This document shows positions 26,692 through 34,095 of a stretch of DNA of 64,000 nucleotides, in pieces (the stretch's first letter is position 1; each line of letters starts with the position of its first letter). Source of the stretch: Bacillota bacterium (GTDB taxonomy: Bacteria; Bacillota; Negativicutes; Sporomusales; Sporomusaceae). Position numbers and translations under genes: made by a program. The notes under the pieces were generated by a model. The model saw only the letters and a list, made by a program, of their open reading frames with translations, did no database searches and was not told where the DNA came from. The stretch lies in assembly GCA_017889705.1 (NCBI GenBank), contig JAGGAB010000021.1, positions 1-64,000 of the forward strand. The letters are read 5' to 3'.

Positions 26692-26991
26692 ACTATTACC
26701 TCTCCTTGCCTGTTATTTTTTTATTATCTTACAGGTATAAAACATTTCCCGGTAGTGCTGTCTTCCTTTACCCTTATGATATCTCCAAAAATTTCCTGAA
26801 GTCAAGCAGATTTAACCTGACGGCTGTTTGTCAGCTTTATTTTGCCAGCTTCATCGCATTGCTCACAACTAGATATTTATGCGATTATCTAGTCTATTCG
26901 CAAACAAGAATATTTTTCACCTTGACCGCGCCCGCTAGATAATTTATAATAAGATCTGTGATACCAATAGATAATATAGCGAGGTGTTTAG

Positions 26992-27756
26992 ATGAACGAC
27001 TTGACCGAACTCTTTTGGCAGGCATCTCTTACTGAAATAAAGGAAGGCTATCTCTACCAGGAACAAACTGGTGAATTCATTTGTTTGATTTGCGGAAAAA
27101 GCTTTGTCGACGGAGTAATTTATCCCCATCAGAATCAATTATATGAGGCCCGCAAGTATATTGCCATTCACATTGCTGAACAGCATCACTCACCTTTTGA
27201 GGTGCTGATTAACCTCGACAAGAAGTTAACCGGCCTGACTGATCACCAAAAAACCATTTTAGAACTCTTCTATGCCGGTCATACCGACACCGCGATTGCC
27301 AAAATCCTTAACACCGGCAGCACGTCAACCATCAGAAACCACCGTTTTTCCCTGCGTGAAAAACAAAAACAAGCCAAAATTTTTTTGGCCATTATGGAGC
27401 TGTTAGGCGAACAGACTCCTAAGAAACAAGCCTTTATCGACATACCGCGCAGTACTCAGATGGTCGATGACCGATTTGCCATTACTGAGGAGGAAAGTAA
27501 GAAGATTATAGCCGCTTACTTTAAAGAAGGTCCAGACGGGCCACTTTCCCTCTTCCCAGGAAAAGAGAAAAAGCGGATCGCTATTATCCGCCATTTGCTT
27601 AAGAACTTTGAAACAGGCAAAAATTATACCGAAAAAGAAGTAAACGCTATTTTACAGCGCTCTTACTCCGACTATGTACTGCTGCGCCGGTATTTGATTG
27701 ACTATGGCTTTATGGACCGTACCCAAGACGGCAGTGCTTACTGGGTGCGCAATTAA
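26992..27756 (+). CDS. DUF2087 domain transcriptional regulator
   Basis: A 254-aa protein. The N-terminal third has a CxxC (FICLICGKSF) with HIAEQHH further on, which may form a zinc site. The middle holds a LuxR-like helix-turn-helix (LTDHQKTILELFYAGHTDTAIAK, split here). The C-terminal DUF2087 region has LSLFPGKEKKRIAIIRHL and RYLIDYGFMDRTQDGSAYW. It probably binds DNA. The next gene, 26 bp on, encodes a GIY-YIG protein, a recurring pairing in Firmicutes. Confidence 0.85.
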   Translation: MNDLTELFWQASLTEIKEGYLYQEQTGEFICLICGKSFVDGVIYPHQNQLYEARKYIAIHIAEQHHSPFEVLINLDKKLTGLTDHQKTILELFYAGHTDTAIAKILNTGSTSTIRNHRFSLREKQKQAKIFLAIMELLGEQTPKKQAFIDIPRSTQMVDDRFAITEEESKKIIAAYFKEGPDGPLSLFPGKEKKRIAIIRHLLKNFETGKNYTEKEVNAILQRSYSDYVLLRRYLIDYGFMDRTQDGSAYWVRN

Positions 27757-27782
27757 CTTTTTACAGAAACGGAGCTAAGATT

Positions 27783-28151
27783 ATGGACAGACGTAAAGAA
27801 CTGAAATCCTTATATAAACAAACAACTTTTCCAATTGGGGTATTTCAGATAAAGAATACTCGTAACAACAAGGTTCTCATCGGCACCAGCAAGAACCTGA
27901 CTACCGTATTTAACCGTCATCAGTTTCAACTAAAAATGAACTGTCATAAAAATACCGTTCTCCAACAAGAGTGGAATCAATATGGACCTGATGCTTATTC
28001 TTTTGACATTCTTGAAACACTAAAAACCGATGAGCTGCCACCGGAAAAATTGCCGGAAGCCCTGACCGCTCTGGAAGAAAAATGGCTGGCTGAGCTTTCG
28101 CCCTATAATGACCACGGTTATAATCGCCCTAGCACAGCCAAGAAGCAATAG
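27783..28151 (+). CDS. GIY-YIG family protein
   Basis: A 122-aa protein with a GIY-YIG-like fold: GVFQIKNTRNNKVLIGTS holds the two strand motifs in altered form (GVFQI for GIY and VLIGTS for YIG), followed by NRHQFQL and a late catalytic-type Glu in LEEKWLAEL. Relatives are single-domain, and their nuclease activity is mostly unproven. GGAGCT precedes the ATG. Co-transcribed with the DUF2087 regulator and followed by a terminator. Confidence 0.82.
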   Translation: MDRRKELKSLYKQTTFPIGVFQIKNTRNNKVLIGTSKNLTTVFNRHQFQLKMNCHKNTVLQQEWNQYGPDAYSFDILETLKTDELPPEKLPEALTALEEKWLAELSPYNDHGYNRPSTAKKQ

Positions 28152-28152
28152 C

Positions 28153-28199
28153 AAATAACCTGCAGCCGCCTCGTTAACAAGGCGGTTGCAGGTTATTTT
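28153..28199. terminator. Terminator after the GIY-YIG gene
   Basis: Arms AAATAACCTGCA-CCGCC / GGCGG-TGCAGGTTATTTT with a short loop. T-rich on both outer sides, so it likely also ends the convergent small gene at 28198. Confidence 0.9.
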
Positions 28200-28344
28200 A
28201 ATATTTGCCTTTAGTTTGACTTTGATTTGTCTGCGCTGTGTCTAATTCTTCCTGCTCTCTGGCATTTTCGTCTTTACCGCGAGGCGATTTTTTGGCTCTG
28301 GCCTGTTGCCTGCTGTTAAACTGATCAAGCGTTCTGCCACCCAT
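28198..28344 (-). CDS. Small charged protein, unknown
   Basis: A 48-aa hydrophilic protein (begins MGGRTLDQFNSRQQARAKK, ends QTKGKY) rich in Gln, Lys, Arg and Glu. No family recognised. It has a reasonable ribosome site (GGCGGTGAA) 5 bp before the ATG, and its stop codon enters the shared terminator. It could be a small DNA- or RNA-binding protein; composition is the only support. Confidence 0.55.
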   Translation of the reverse strand: MGGRTLDQFNSRQQARAKKSPRGKDENAREQEELDTAQTNQSQTKGKY

Positions 28345-28392
28345 TATTTTTCACCGCCTGTTAATTATAATGTTCATCGGCCTTTGATTTGA

Positions 28393-28701
28393 TTAGTAAC
28401 GCGAATTATTCTGGCTAAAACAGTCACGGCAGTAAACCGGCCGGTCACCGCTTGGCCTAAACGGAACTTCCGTTTCTTTCCCGCATTCAGAACAAGTGAC
28501 AGCATGCATTTCACGTGGGGGACGGTTGTTGTTGTCTCTCCGGTTGAAACCTCCACCTTGTTGTTTGCGTGCGGATCTGCATTCCGGGCAGCGTCCCGGT
28601 TCATTGGTAAATCCCTTTTCCGCATAGAAATCTTGTTCTGATGCGGAAAAAACAAACGGCGTATTGCACTCCTTGCAAGTTAATTTTTTGTCTTCAGCCA
28701 T
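28393..28701 (-). CDS. Zinc-ribbon protein
   Basis: A 102-aa protein with two zinc-ribbon knuckle pairs: CKEC near the start with CPEC about 25 residues later, then CSEC and CRDC near the C-terminus, joined by an Arg/Asn/Gly-rich linker (FNRRDNNNRPPRE). It belongs to the small CxxC 'zinc-ribbon domain' proteins common in Firmicutes; function unknown, nucleic-acid binding plausible from the linker. The ATG at 28701 follows GAGGAGG by 8 bp. Confidence 0.85.
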   Translation of the reverse strand: MAEDKKLTCKECNTPFVFSASEQDFYAEKGFTNEPGRCPECRSARKQQGGGFNRRDNNNRPPREMHAVTCSECGKETEVPFRPSGDRPVYCRDCFSQNNSRY

Positions 28702-28811
28702 AAATGTGTCCTCCTCAAAGGGCAAAATAGTAAAAAATTACTGTCGGTCAAAACCATAACCGTATTATTAATATGACCACAAACAAAATTTTGATGAATA
28801 GTAAACATAAC

Positions 28812-29096
28812 CTATTTTGGCATTCTTGCCTTACGTAAACAAGCCGCATATAATGCCATTTTGTTAGGCGGCGATTTTGCGGTTAAGCCTGTCCACATAA
28901 GGCGTAATACAACATCTTTATCGCCAATGCGTTTTATTAGTTTTCCCGCTTTCACGAAAATTTTCGCAAACAGCGACGCTATTCTATGCGCGAAATAGCC
29001 AACAATAATTAACGGCAGCAAAATAACCGGGATCTTCAATAGCGCCCAAAGCATTCTCCGTAAGATAAACAGTTTGGAACTAAACGTCGTCGCCAT
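28812..29096 (-). CDS. Putative small membrane protein
   Basis: About 94 aa from the ATG at 29096, behind GGGG. One strong hydrophobic segment (LLKIPVILLPLIIVGYFA) is followed by a Lys-rich amphipathic stretch. No family recognised. The frame remains open upstream to TTG codons near 29174, so the start is uncertain. Confidence 0.5.
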   Translation of the reverse strand: MATTFSSKLFILRRMLWALLKIPVILLPLIIVGYFAHRIASLFAKIFVKAGKLIKRIGDKDVVLRLMWTGLTAKSPPNKMALYAACLRKARMPK

Positions 29097-29279
29097 AATT
29101 TTTCCCCAGCTAAAGCGGCTGAATATTCGCAGCGGGTATAGCAAGTGGCTCACCTTCTCTCTGACAACAGTCAATTATATCCAGTCGCAATTATTATAAC
29201 CACTCTTACTCTTTTTAAACACCTGCCTCCATCGGCGTTTGGGGTATGCAATATTCTTTTTTGAGAAATGGGATAAACA

Positions 29280-29308
29280 AGCAAAAAGGCTGCTCTCAGG
29301 CAGCCCTT
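29280..29308 (-). terminator. asr operon terminator
   Basis: Stem GGCTGC / GCAGCC with a 6-nt loop followed on the minus strand by TTTTTGC, 17 bp past the asrC stop. Confidence 0.85.
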
Positions 29309-29324
29309 ACTATCGCACAATAAT

Positions 29325-30284
29325 TCAATTAATACCCTTCCAGTAAACAGGTGTGCATACTTCTGCTTTTGCGGACAGCTGCACATTTTTAAGCGCCCAC
29401 GTTTTGAATTTTTCAAAACCTGTTCTGTCAACAATATAGCCAATATGTTCTTTGCCGCCGGGAGCGGACGGGTCAATGTATTTTTTTACATAAGCATACG
29501 TATTGCAAATGATTTTGATAATACTGTCTTCATCTGCCCATTTGATGAAATCCTCGCCCAAGCGGGGATTTTTCCTACCAGTCCTGCCCAAGAGAGTCAG
29601 ACGGTAATATTTCTCGTGGCTGCGTGTCCAGGCCCCGGTCGGGCAGTTTAATACACACTCACCACAGCCAATACATTCCTTGGCATTACGCGCAACCTTA
29701 TAATTTACTGTTTCCAGCACACCCACCGATTTTCTGGTACAAGCCTTTACACAGGCACCGCAGCTAACACAGCGGTCCGGTTCATACTGCGGCAGCGTCA
29801 TGCCCATAATGCCGAAATCATGCATCCGAACTTTCGCACAATCGTTGGGGCAGCCGGTAAGCGCCACCTTGAAATGCAGATCATTGGGGAAAATGGCTTT
29901 TTCAATTCTTTTGGCAAACGCCGAAGTGTTATAACAAGCATACGGACAGACATTATTGCCGATACAGGCCGTTACATTTCTGGTACCGGCAGCGGTATAT
30001 CCTTGTCCGGCGGCTTCCTGATTAATGCCGAGACCCTCAATAATGGGCTGAAGCAGTTCATTAACCCGCGGTATATCTTCAAACTTAATGCCAGGCAGTT
30101 CAAACCCCTGCCGAGTAGTAATATTAACTATTCCATTGCCGTAAATTTCCGCAATGTCTTGAATCATTCCCAAATATTTTGCTTCCAGATATCCGCCGGG
30201 AACGCGGATCCGGGAAGCAGTCAGTCCCCTGTGTTTGGTCACCCGAAAGGCATTCTTTTTGAGCTTTTTGGTGTTGATGTCCAT
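29325..30284 (-). CDS. asrC: Anaerobic sulfite reductase subunit C
   Basis: A 319-aa catalytic subunit of the dissimilatory-type anaerobic sulfite reductase, which reduces sulfite to sulfide. The siroheme/[4Fe-4S] cysteines are C107, C113, C145 and C149 (ACIGNNVCPYAC and LTGCPNDCAK). Two further ferredoxin motifs follow (CVSCGACVKAC and CIGCGECVLNC). Length matches AsrC. Last gene of the asrABC operon, 15 bp after asrB. Confidence 0.95.
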   Translation of the reverse strand: MDINTKKLKKNAFRVTKHRGLTASRIRVPGGYLEAKYLGMIQDIAEIYGNGIVNITTRQGFELPGIKFEDIPRVNELLQPIIEGLGINQEAAGQGYTAAGTRNVTACIGNNVCPYACYNTSAFAKRIEKAIFPNDLHFKVALTGCPNDCAKVRMHDFGIMGMTLPQYEPDRCVSCGACVKACTRKSVGVLETVNYKVARNAKECIGCGECVLNCPTGAWTRSHEKYYRLTLLGRTGRKNPRLGEDFIKWADEDSIIKIICNTYAYVKKYIDPSAPGGKEHIGYIVDRTGFEKFKTWALKNVQLSAKAEVCTPVYWKGIN

Positions 30285-30299
30285 ATTTTCCCCTCCCCT

Positions 30300-31094
30300 C
30301 TAGTCTAGCAGCTGACATCCCTTGACATAGTTAAATACTGGTCCGTCCAGGCAAATATAGATGTCGTCAATTTTGCAGTGACCACATTTGCCAATACCGC
30401 AGCACATCTTGCGTTCCTGAGAAATCCAGATATTTTCTTCTAAGAAACCTCGTTTTAGCAGTTCCTGGGTGGTAAATTTCATCATCATAGGAGGGCCAAC
30501 TACAATAGCAACAGCCTCTTTAATCTTATTTAGCTTAAGCTGCGGAACATATTGTGTGACTAAACCGATCTGGCACTCAGTATCATTGTCCGCACAGTCA
30601 ACGGTCAAGATGACCTCCATGGCTTGTTTCCAACAGGAAAATTCTTCAATAAATAAAATATCCTTAGGCGTCTTAAAGCCGGCGATCAGCGTCATGCCCT
30701 TGGTTTCTTCCTTATACCTAGCAAAATAGTCAACAACACCTTTAACCGGTGAAAGTCCTGTTCCGCCGGCAATCACCACCAGCTCTTTTCCCTGGTAATT
30801 GGCAATGTCAAATCCGTTACCATAAGGGCCGCGCATAAACAATTTGTCACCGGCATAGTGTTCAAAAATCTCATTAGTCACCTTACCCACCCGGCGAATG
30901 GTCAGGTCAACCGTACCTACACCAATACCACTGACCGATATAGGTGCTTCGCCATATTTCGGAATAGATACCTCAAAAAACTGTCCTGGCTTAACCGCCC
31001 CTTCGTAAGTCAAACGAAAGGTATATTCAATATCAGTATGTTTGATAACTTCCTTAATTTCGGTCAGAAAAGGAAGATACTCATTTGCCGGCAT
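30300..31094 (-). CDS. asrB: Anaerobic sulfite reductase subunit B
   Basis: A 264-aa FAD/NAD(P)H-binding subunit of the ferredoxin reductase type that feeds electrons to AsrC. FAD-binding motif region RGPYGNGF, NAD-binding GGTGLSPVKG, and a C-terminal [2Fe-2S] site CCGIGKCGHC. The ATG at 31094 lies inside the end of asrA, 9 bp behind GGAGG, giving a 14-bp overlap and likely translational coupling. Confidence 0.95.
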   Translation of the reverse strand: MPANEYLPFLTEIKEVIKHTDIEYTFRLTYEGAVKPGQFFEVSIPKYGEAPISVSGIGVGTVDLTIRRVGKVTNEIFEHYAGDKLFMRGPYGNGFDIANYQGKELVVIAGGTGLSPVKGVVDYFARYKEETKGMTLIAGFKTPKDILFIEEFSCWKQAMEVILTVDCADNDTECQIGLVTQYVPQLKLNKIKEAVAIVVGPPMMMKFTTQELLKRGFLEENIWISQERKMCCGIGKCGHCKIDDIYICLDGPVFNYVKGCQLLD

Positions 31095-32103
31095 GTACAG
31101 CCACCTCCGCAACAGCTTCAGCCAGTTTATTTACAGCATGAGAAAACGATATATACTCAGGGCAGATATCGTCACAGCGTCCACATCCTACGCACATATG
31201 GCAGCCGTTCCTCTTTTTGTAATCATAGACTTTATGCAACACTCGAAACCGCATTCGCTGTCCAGTTTTCCCTCGGTAATAACCGCCACCGGCAACATCA
31301 GTAAAGCCGTCGACCATACACGAAGCCCATACTCGGCGTCTTTCGCCAACCTTGCCGTTATCTGTGTAAAATATATCCTGCATAGTAAAACAGGTACAGG
31401 TCGGACAAACAAAATTACACCGCCCACAATTAATACAGCGACCATCATACTCATTCCACATCGAAGCTTCGATAGCATCTAACGTAATCCCGTCTGGCAC
31501 CTGCACACGGGTATCATTGTGGGTCACAAAGTCCGGGATCACCGTTAGCGTTTGCGTACTACGAGCAGCAAGCATTGCCTCCCATGTCTCATTATGATTG
31601 TCTATATACACCTTGCCGTTCTTTATTGCCAGGTAAGCGTCATATTCATCAGTTTGGTTTGTTTCCATATCAACACAAAAACAGTTGTCAAATGAGGCTT
31701 CACAACCGATTAGAACAAACTTCACCTTGTCGCGCAGCCGCTTGTAGTAGTAATCTTCACAGCCATTCTCCAGATAAATGGCGTCAAGGCGTTTAATGGC
31801 ATGCAGATCACAGCTGCGCACCAAGATGATTGCCCCATTCTTCGGCGCGTCAGCTTCCTTAACATCATCTTCCGTAAAGAAAAACAGAGTTTGCGATAAC
31901 GGCAGCAATACTTCTTTGAAAGAATACTCGGCTTTGTGGTCAAACACAATTTCTGCAAGCGAATGGATTTCTCCGTACCGAATTCGGTCAGTGTCAGAAA
32001 AACTACCTCCATCCTTGAATAGTTTGGGTGCATAAACAACATATTCTTGGGACAGTTCCTGTAATACCTGATTAAAGCCCTCTTCGTCCAAACAATAGCC
32101 CAT
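31081..32103 (-). CDS. asrA: Anaerobic sulfite reductase subunit A
   Basis: A 340-aa iron-sulfur electron-transfer subunit. The N-terminal two thirds match the AsrA/HydB-type domain (ILVRSCDLHAIKRLDAIYL). The C-terminus carries two [4Fe-4S] motifs (CINCGRCNFVCPTC and CVGCGRCDDICP). First gene of asrABC. GAGAGAGG precedes the ATG. A Crp/Fnr regulator lies just upstream in the same direction, behind its own terminator. Confidence 0.95.
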   Translation of the reverse strand: MGYCLDEEGFNQVLQELSQEYVVYAPKLFKDGGSFSDTDRIRYGEIHSLAEIVFDHKAEYSFKEVLLPLSQTLFFFTEDDVKEADAPKNGAIILVRSCDLHAIKRLDAIYLENGCEDYYYKRLRDKVKFVLIGCEASFDNCFCVDMETNQTDEYDAYLAIKNGKVYIDNHNETWEAMLAARSTQTLTVIPDFVTHNDTRVQVPDGITLDAIEASMWNEYDGRCINCGRCNFVCPTCTCFTMQDIFYTDNGKVGERRRVWASCMVDGFTDVAGGGYYRGKTGQRMRFRVLHKVYDYKKRNGCHMCVGCGRCDDICPEYISFSHAVNKLAEAVAEVAVHAGK

Positions 32104-32104
32104 G

Positions 32105-32160
32105 GTTACACCTCTCTCTTTTTTTGATTGATGTCAGCTGGAATAACGACAGCTATGTCA
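32105..32160 (-). promoter_or_regulatory. Possible regulatory repeat upstream of asrA
   Basis: The 57 bp before asrA contain TTGACAT-AGCTG, 9 bp, CAGCT-GACATCAA: an AGCTG-N9-CAGCT inverted repeat within a larger imperfect TTGA/TCAA repeat. TTGACA could be a -35 box, but no clear -10 follows. It may be an operator for the adjacent Crp/Fnr protein. Confidence 0.3.
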
Positions 32161-32198
32161 ACTTGTGCTTTTTTTAACAATTTGATTGTATGACAGAT

Positions 32199-32228
32199 AA
32201 AAAAAAGCCGCCGTGACTAAAATCACGA
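32199..32228 (-). terminator. Terminator of the Crp/Fnr gene
   Basis: Stem CGTGA / TCACG extended by GC pairs, followed on the minus strand by GGCTTTTTTT. The stop codon of the regulator lies inside the stem. Confidence 0.8.
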
Positions 32229-32915
32229 CAACTTAAAATAATCAGAAAGTTTATCTCGATCCGGTATAATCATGTGACCGGCTTCCATCCGAAGCAAGCC
32301 TTGTTCAGCTAGCGACTTTAGCTGGCGCGAAACGGTTTCGCGTCTTGCGCCCAGCATATCTGCGAGATAAGTAATACTTAAATCCATATTTATTTTGGTT
32401 TCCGCACCATACGCCACTCCATAATCCCTGGATAGTTTCCATAGCTTAGCGGCAATACGTTTATCACTGCGAACCGAGCTGGGAGTGTTCTTGAGCTGCC
32501 TGTACAGCCGCCTGACTTTGATGGCCAGCGAATCCATAACCCCTTTGGCAAGCATAGCATCCTGTCCCATAATCCGCCCGAAATCTTGCTTGTCAAAACA
32601 AAGAATCTGCGTATCCTCAAACGCTTCACAATTAATAGAATCTTTTTCCCCCTGAAGTATTACTTCATTGATGAGTTTGCCTTTATCCAAAATAAAAATA
32701 ACCTTTTTCTCACCCTGGGAGTCAACCGTATAGAGAGTAACAAAACCGCTGATAACAGCATACAGCTTCCTGACTGGCTCTTTATCGAGAAATAAATGTT
32801 CCCCTTTAGCCAAACAGCGCAGCGTGCCACAGCCCGCCAAATCCCTTATTGAAGCTGCATTTGCCTGGTGGAATGCCGCTACTAGCACCACCGCCTCATG
32901 TATACTTATTTTCAT
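32223..32915 (-). CDS. Crp/Fnr-family transcription regulator
   Basis: A 230-aa regulator with an N-terminal cyclic-nucleotide-type beta-roll (GEHLFLDKEPVRKLYAV and KLINEVILQ) and a C-terminal Crp helix-turn-helix (ITYLADMLGARRETVSRQLKSL, in part). It lacks the N-terminal cysteine cluster of Fnr; there are scattered cysteines (C30 and C35 region, GCGTLRCL), so redox or ligand sensing is open. It sits upstream of asrABC and is a good candidate to control it. Confidence 0.9.
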   Translation of the reverse strand: MKISIHEAVVLVAAFHQANAASIRDLAGCGTLRCLAKGEHLFLDKEPVRKLYAVISGFVTLYTVDSQGEKKVIFILDKGKLINEVILQGEKDSINCEAFEDTQILCFDKQDFGRIMGQDAMLAKGVMDSLAIKVRRLYRQLKNTPSSVRSDKRIAAKLWKLSRDYGVAYGAETKINMDLSITYLADMLGARRETVSRQLKSLAEQGLLRMEAGHMIIPDRDKLSDYFKLS

Positions 32916-33009
32916 CACATCACCAACATGCTTGATCTTATATTTTAATCCGGATTATTCTTTTGGGAAACTTCTATATCTCTGCCTGATTCTCCTCTTC
33001 CACTGCCCC

Positions 33010-33053
33010 TAACAGTATCTGCTGGACCAATTATCCTATGCAAACATAAATGA
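33010..33053. other. Intergenic start of the 33 kb gap
   Basis: First part of a gap of about 470 bp between the divergent Crp/Fnr and ppnP genes. No reading frame with a ribosome site was found. The structured part of the gap is listed separately. Confidence 0.5.
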
Positions 33054-33295
33054 GACTTGATTCAGATGGGGTTTTAACCCTACCTGAATCTTAGTCGAAT
33101 TATCCTAACGTTTAGCCGTTCGCCGATGCCCGTAGGGGTATTACTCCCGCCTACATAAGTAAGCCTTGGGTCCGCAGACCCTTAGAGCGAACTTATTTCG
33201 AATTTTACAACCTGTTGCCTGAACGTCAAGGACAGGGATTACAGGTTGTTAATAAGATGAGGGCGGGAGTATTAGAACGGTTAGTCATCGGGAAA
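33054..33295. ncRNA. Structured intergenic element, possible ncRNA
   Basis: The gap is densely self-complementary. Hairpin 1 (33054-33098): GACT-GATTCAG / CTGAATC-AGTC enclosing GGGG/CCC. A long-range 10-bp pairing TACTCCCGCC near 33143 with GGCGGGAGTA near 33263 closes the rest. Inside lie GGGTC-cgca-GACCC and CAACCTGT / ACAGGTTG with an inner CCTG/CAGG. Extra pairings (CCGTTC with GAACGG, CCGATG with CATCGG, GTTCGC with GCGAAC) are not all nested, suggesting pseudoknots or switching. Strand and function are unknown. Confidence 0.55.
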
Positions 33296-33384
33296 ACAGT
33301 TGATTAATTGGCATCATCCAATTTACTTACAGCCAATTTTATTTTATAATAGCAACTATAACAATTTACCAGGAGGAGTACGTT

Positions 33385-33702
33385 ATGGGACAATTCGAGA
33401 ATGTCACAGTTATCAAGAACGCCAACGTATATTTTGAAGGCAAAGTAACCAGCCGTACGGTGATTTTACCTGACGGCACAAAAAAAACGCTGGGAATTAT
33501 GCTCCCAGGCGAATACGATTTTGGCACTGCGGCAGCCGAAATCATGGAAATTCTGGCAGGTGAAATGACTGTATTGCTGCCAGGGCAAAGCAACTGGGTT
33601 ACCTATAAAACCGGTGACAGCTTCCAGGTTCCCGCCAATTCGCGCTTCCAGCTAAAGGTGCCTGTAGTGGCAGATTATTGCTGCTCCTATATCGAAAACT
33701 AA
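33385..33702 (+). CDS. ppnP: Pyrimidine/purine nucleoside phosphorylase
   Basis: A 105-aa single-domain cupin of the PpnP (formerly DUF1255/YaiE) family: [44 protein letters not shown], the [10 protein letters not shown] strand, and a C-terminal DYCCSYIEN. The enzyme splits nucleosides with phosphate to base and ribose 1-phosphate. AGGAGGAG precedes the ATG. Single-gene unit ended by a bidirectional terminator. Confidence 0.93.
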   Translation: MGQFENVTVIKNANVYFEGKVTSRTVILPDGTKKTLGIMLPGEYDFGTAAAEIMEILAGEMTVLLPGQSNWVTYKTGDSFQVPANSRFQLKVPVVADYCCSYIEN

Positions 33703-33730
33703 AGACCGAAAAAACTATGTTATACATCCG

Positions 33731-33765
33731 AAAATCCGCTTAAGCACCTGTCTTAAGCGGATTTT
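33731..33765. terminator. Bidirectional terminator after ppnP
   Basis: Perfect 14-bp stem AAAATCCGCTTAAG / CTTAAGCGGATTTT, T-rich on both outer sides. It lies between two convergent genes. Confidence 0.92.
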
Positions 33766-33774
33766 TTATTTCTA

Positions 33775-34095
33775 TTACATTACGCCCCATTGTCTGCGGT
33801 ATTCAAGGTAAATTTGGTATTCATTATCGGCAAAACCCTGCTCGGACAAAAGACGCTTTGCATCTACTGCCTCCACACTTTCTGAGTCAGCATAGACGCA
33901 GTCTTTTTTCGCACCAATCTGAAAACCGTTGTCTGCCAAAATCTCCAGCATAACAGCCATCCGTTCGCTGGTCTTGGTTACTTCCTGGGCATAATTGCGC
34001 AAAGCATCAGGTGTAGGTGCAGAAGCAAACAACTCCTTTTTCAGCTTATCAATATTCTTACTGCTAATAATCACCCGGGTTGTATAATTAACCAT
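33775..34095 (-). CDS. Unknown protein coupled to the YeiH-type exporter
   Basis: A 106-aa soluble, charged protein (begins MVNYTTRVIISSKNIDKLKK). No family recognised, no signal peptide or membrane segment, one cysteine (KKDCVYAD). Its ATG overlaps the stop codon of the exporter gene (TAATG), which argues for translational coupling and a shared role. It could be a regulatory or accessory subunit. Confidence 0.7.
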   Translation of the reverse strand: MVNYTTRVIISSKNIDKLKKELFASAPTPDALRNYAQEVTKTSERMAVMLEILADNGFQIGAKKDCVYADSESVEAVDAKRLLSEQGFADNEYQIYLEYRRQWGVM

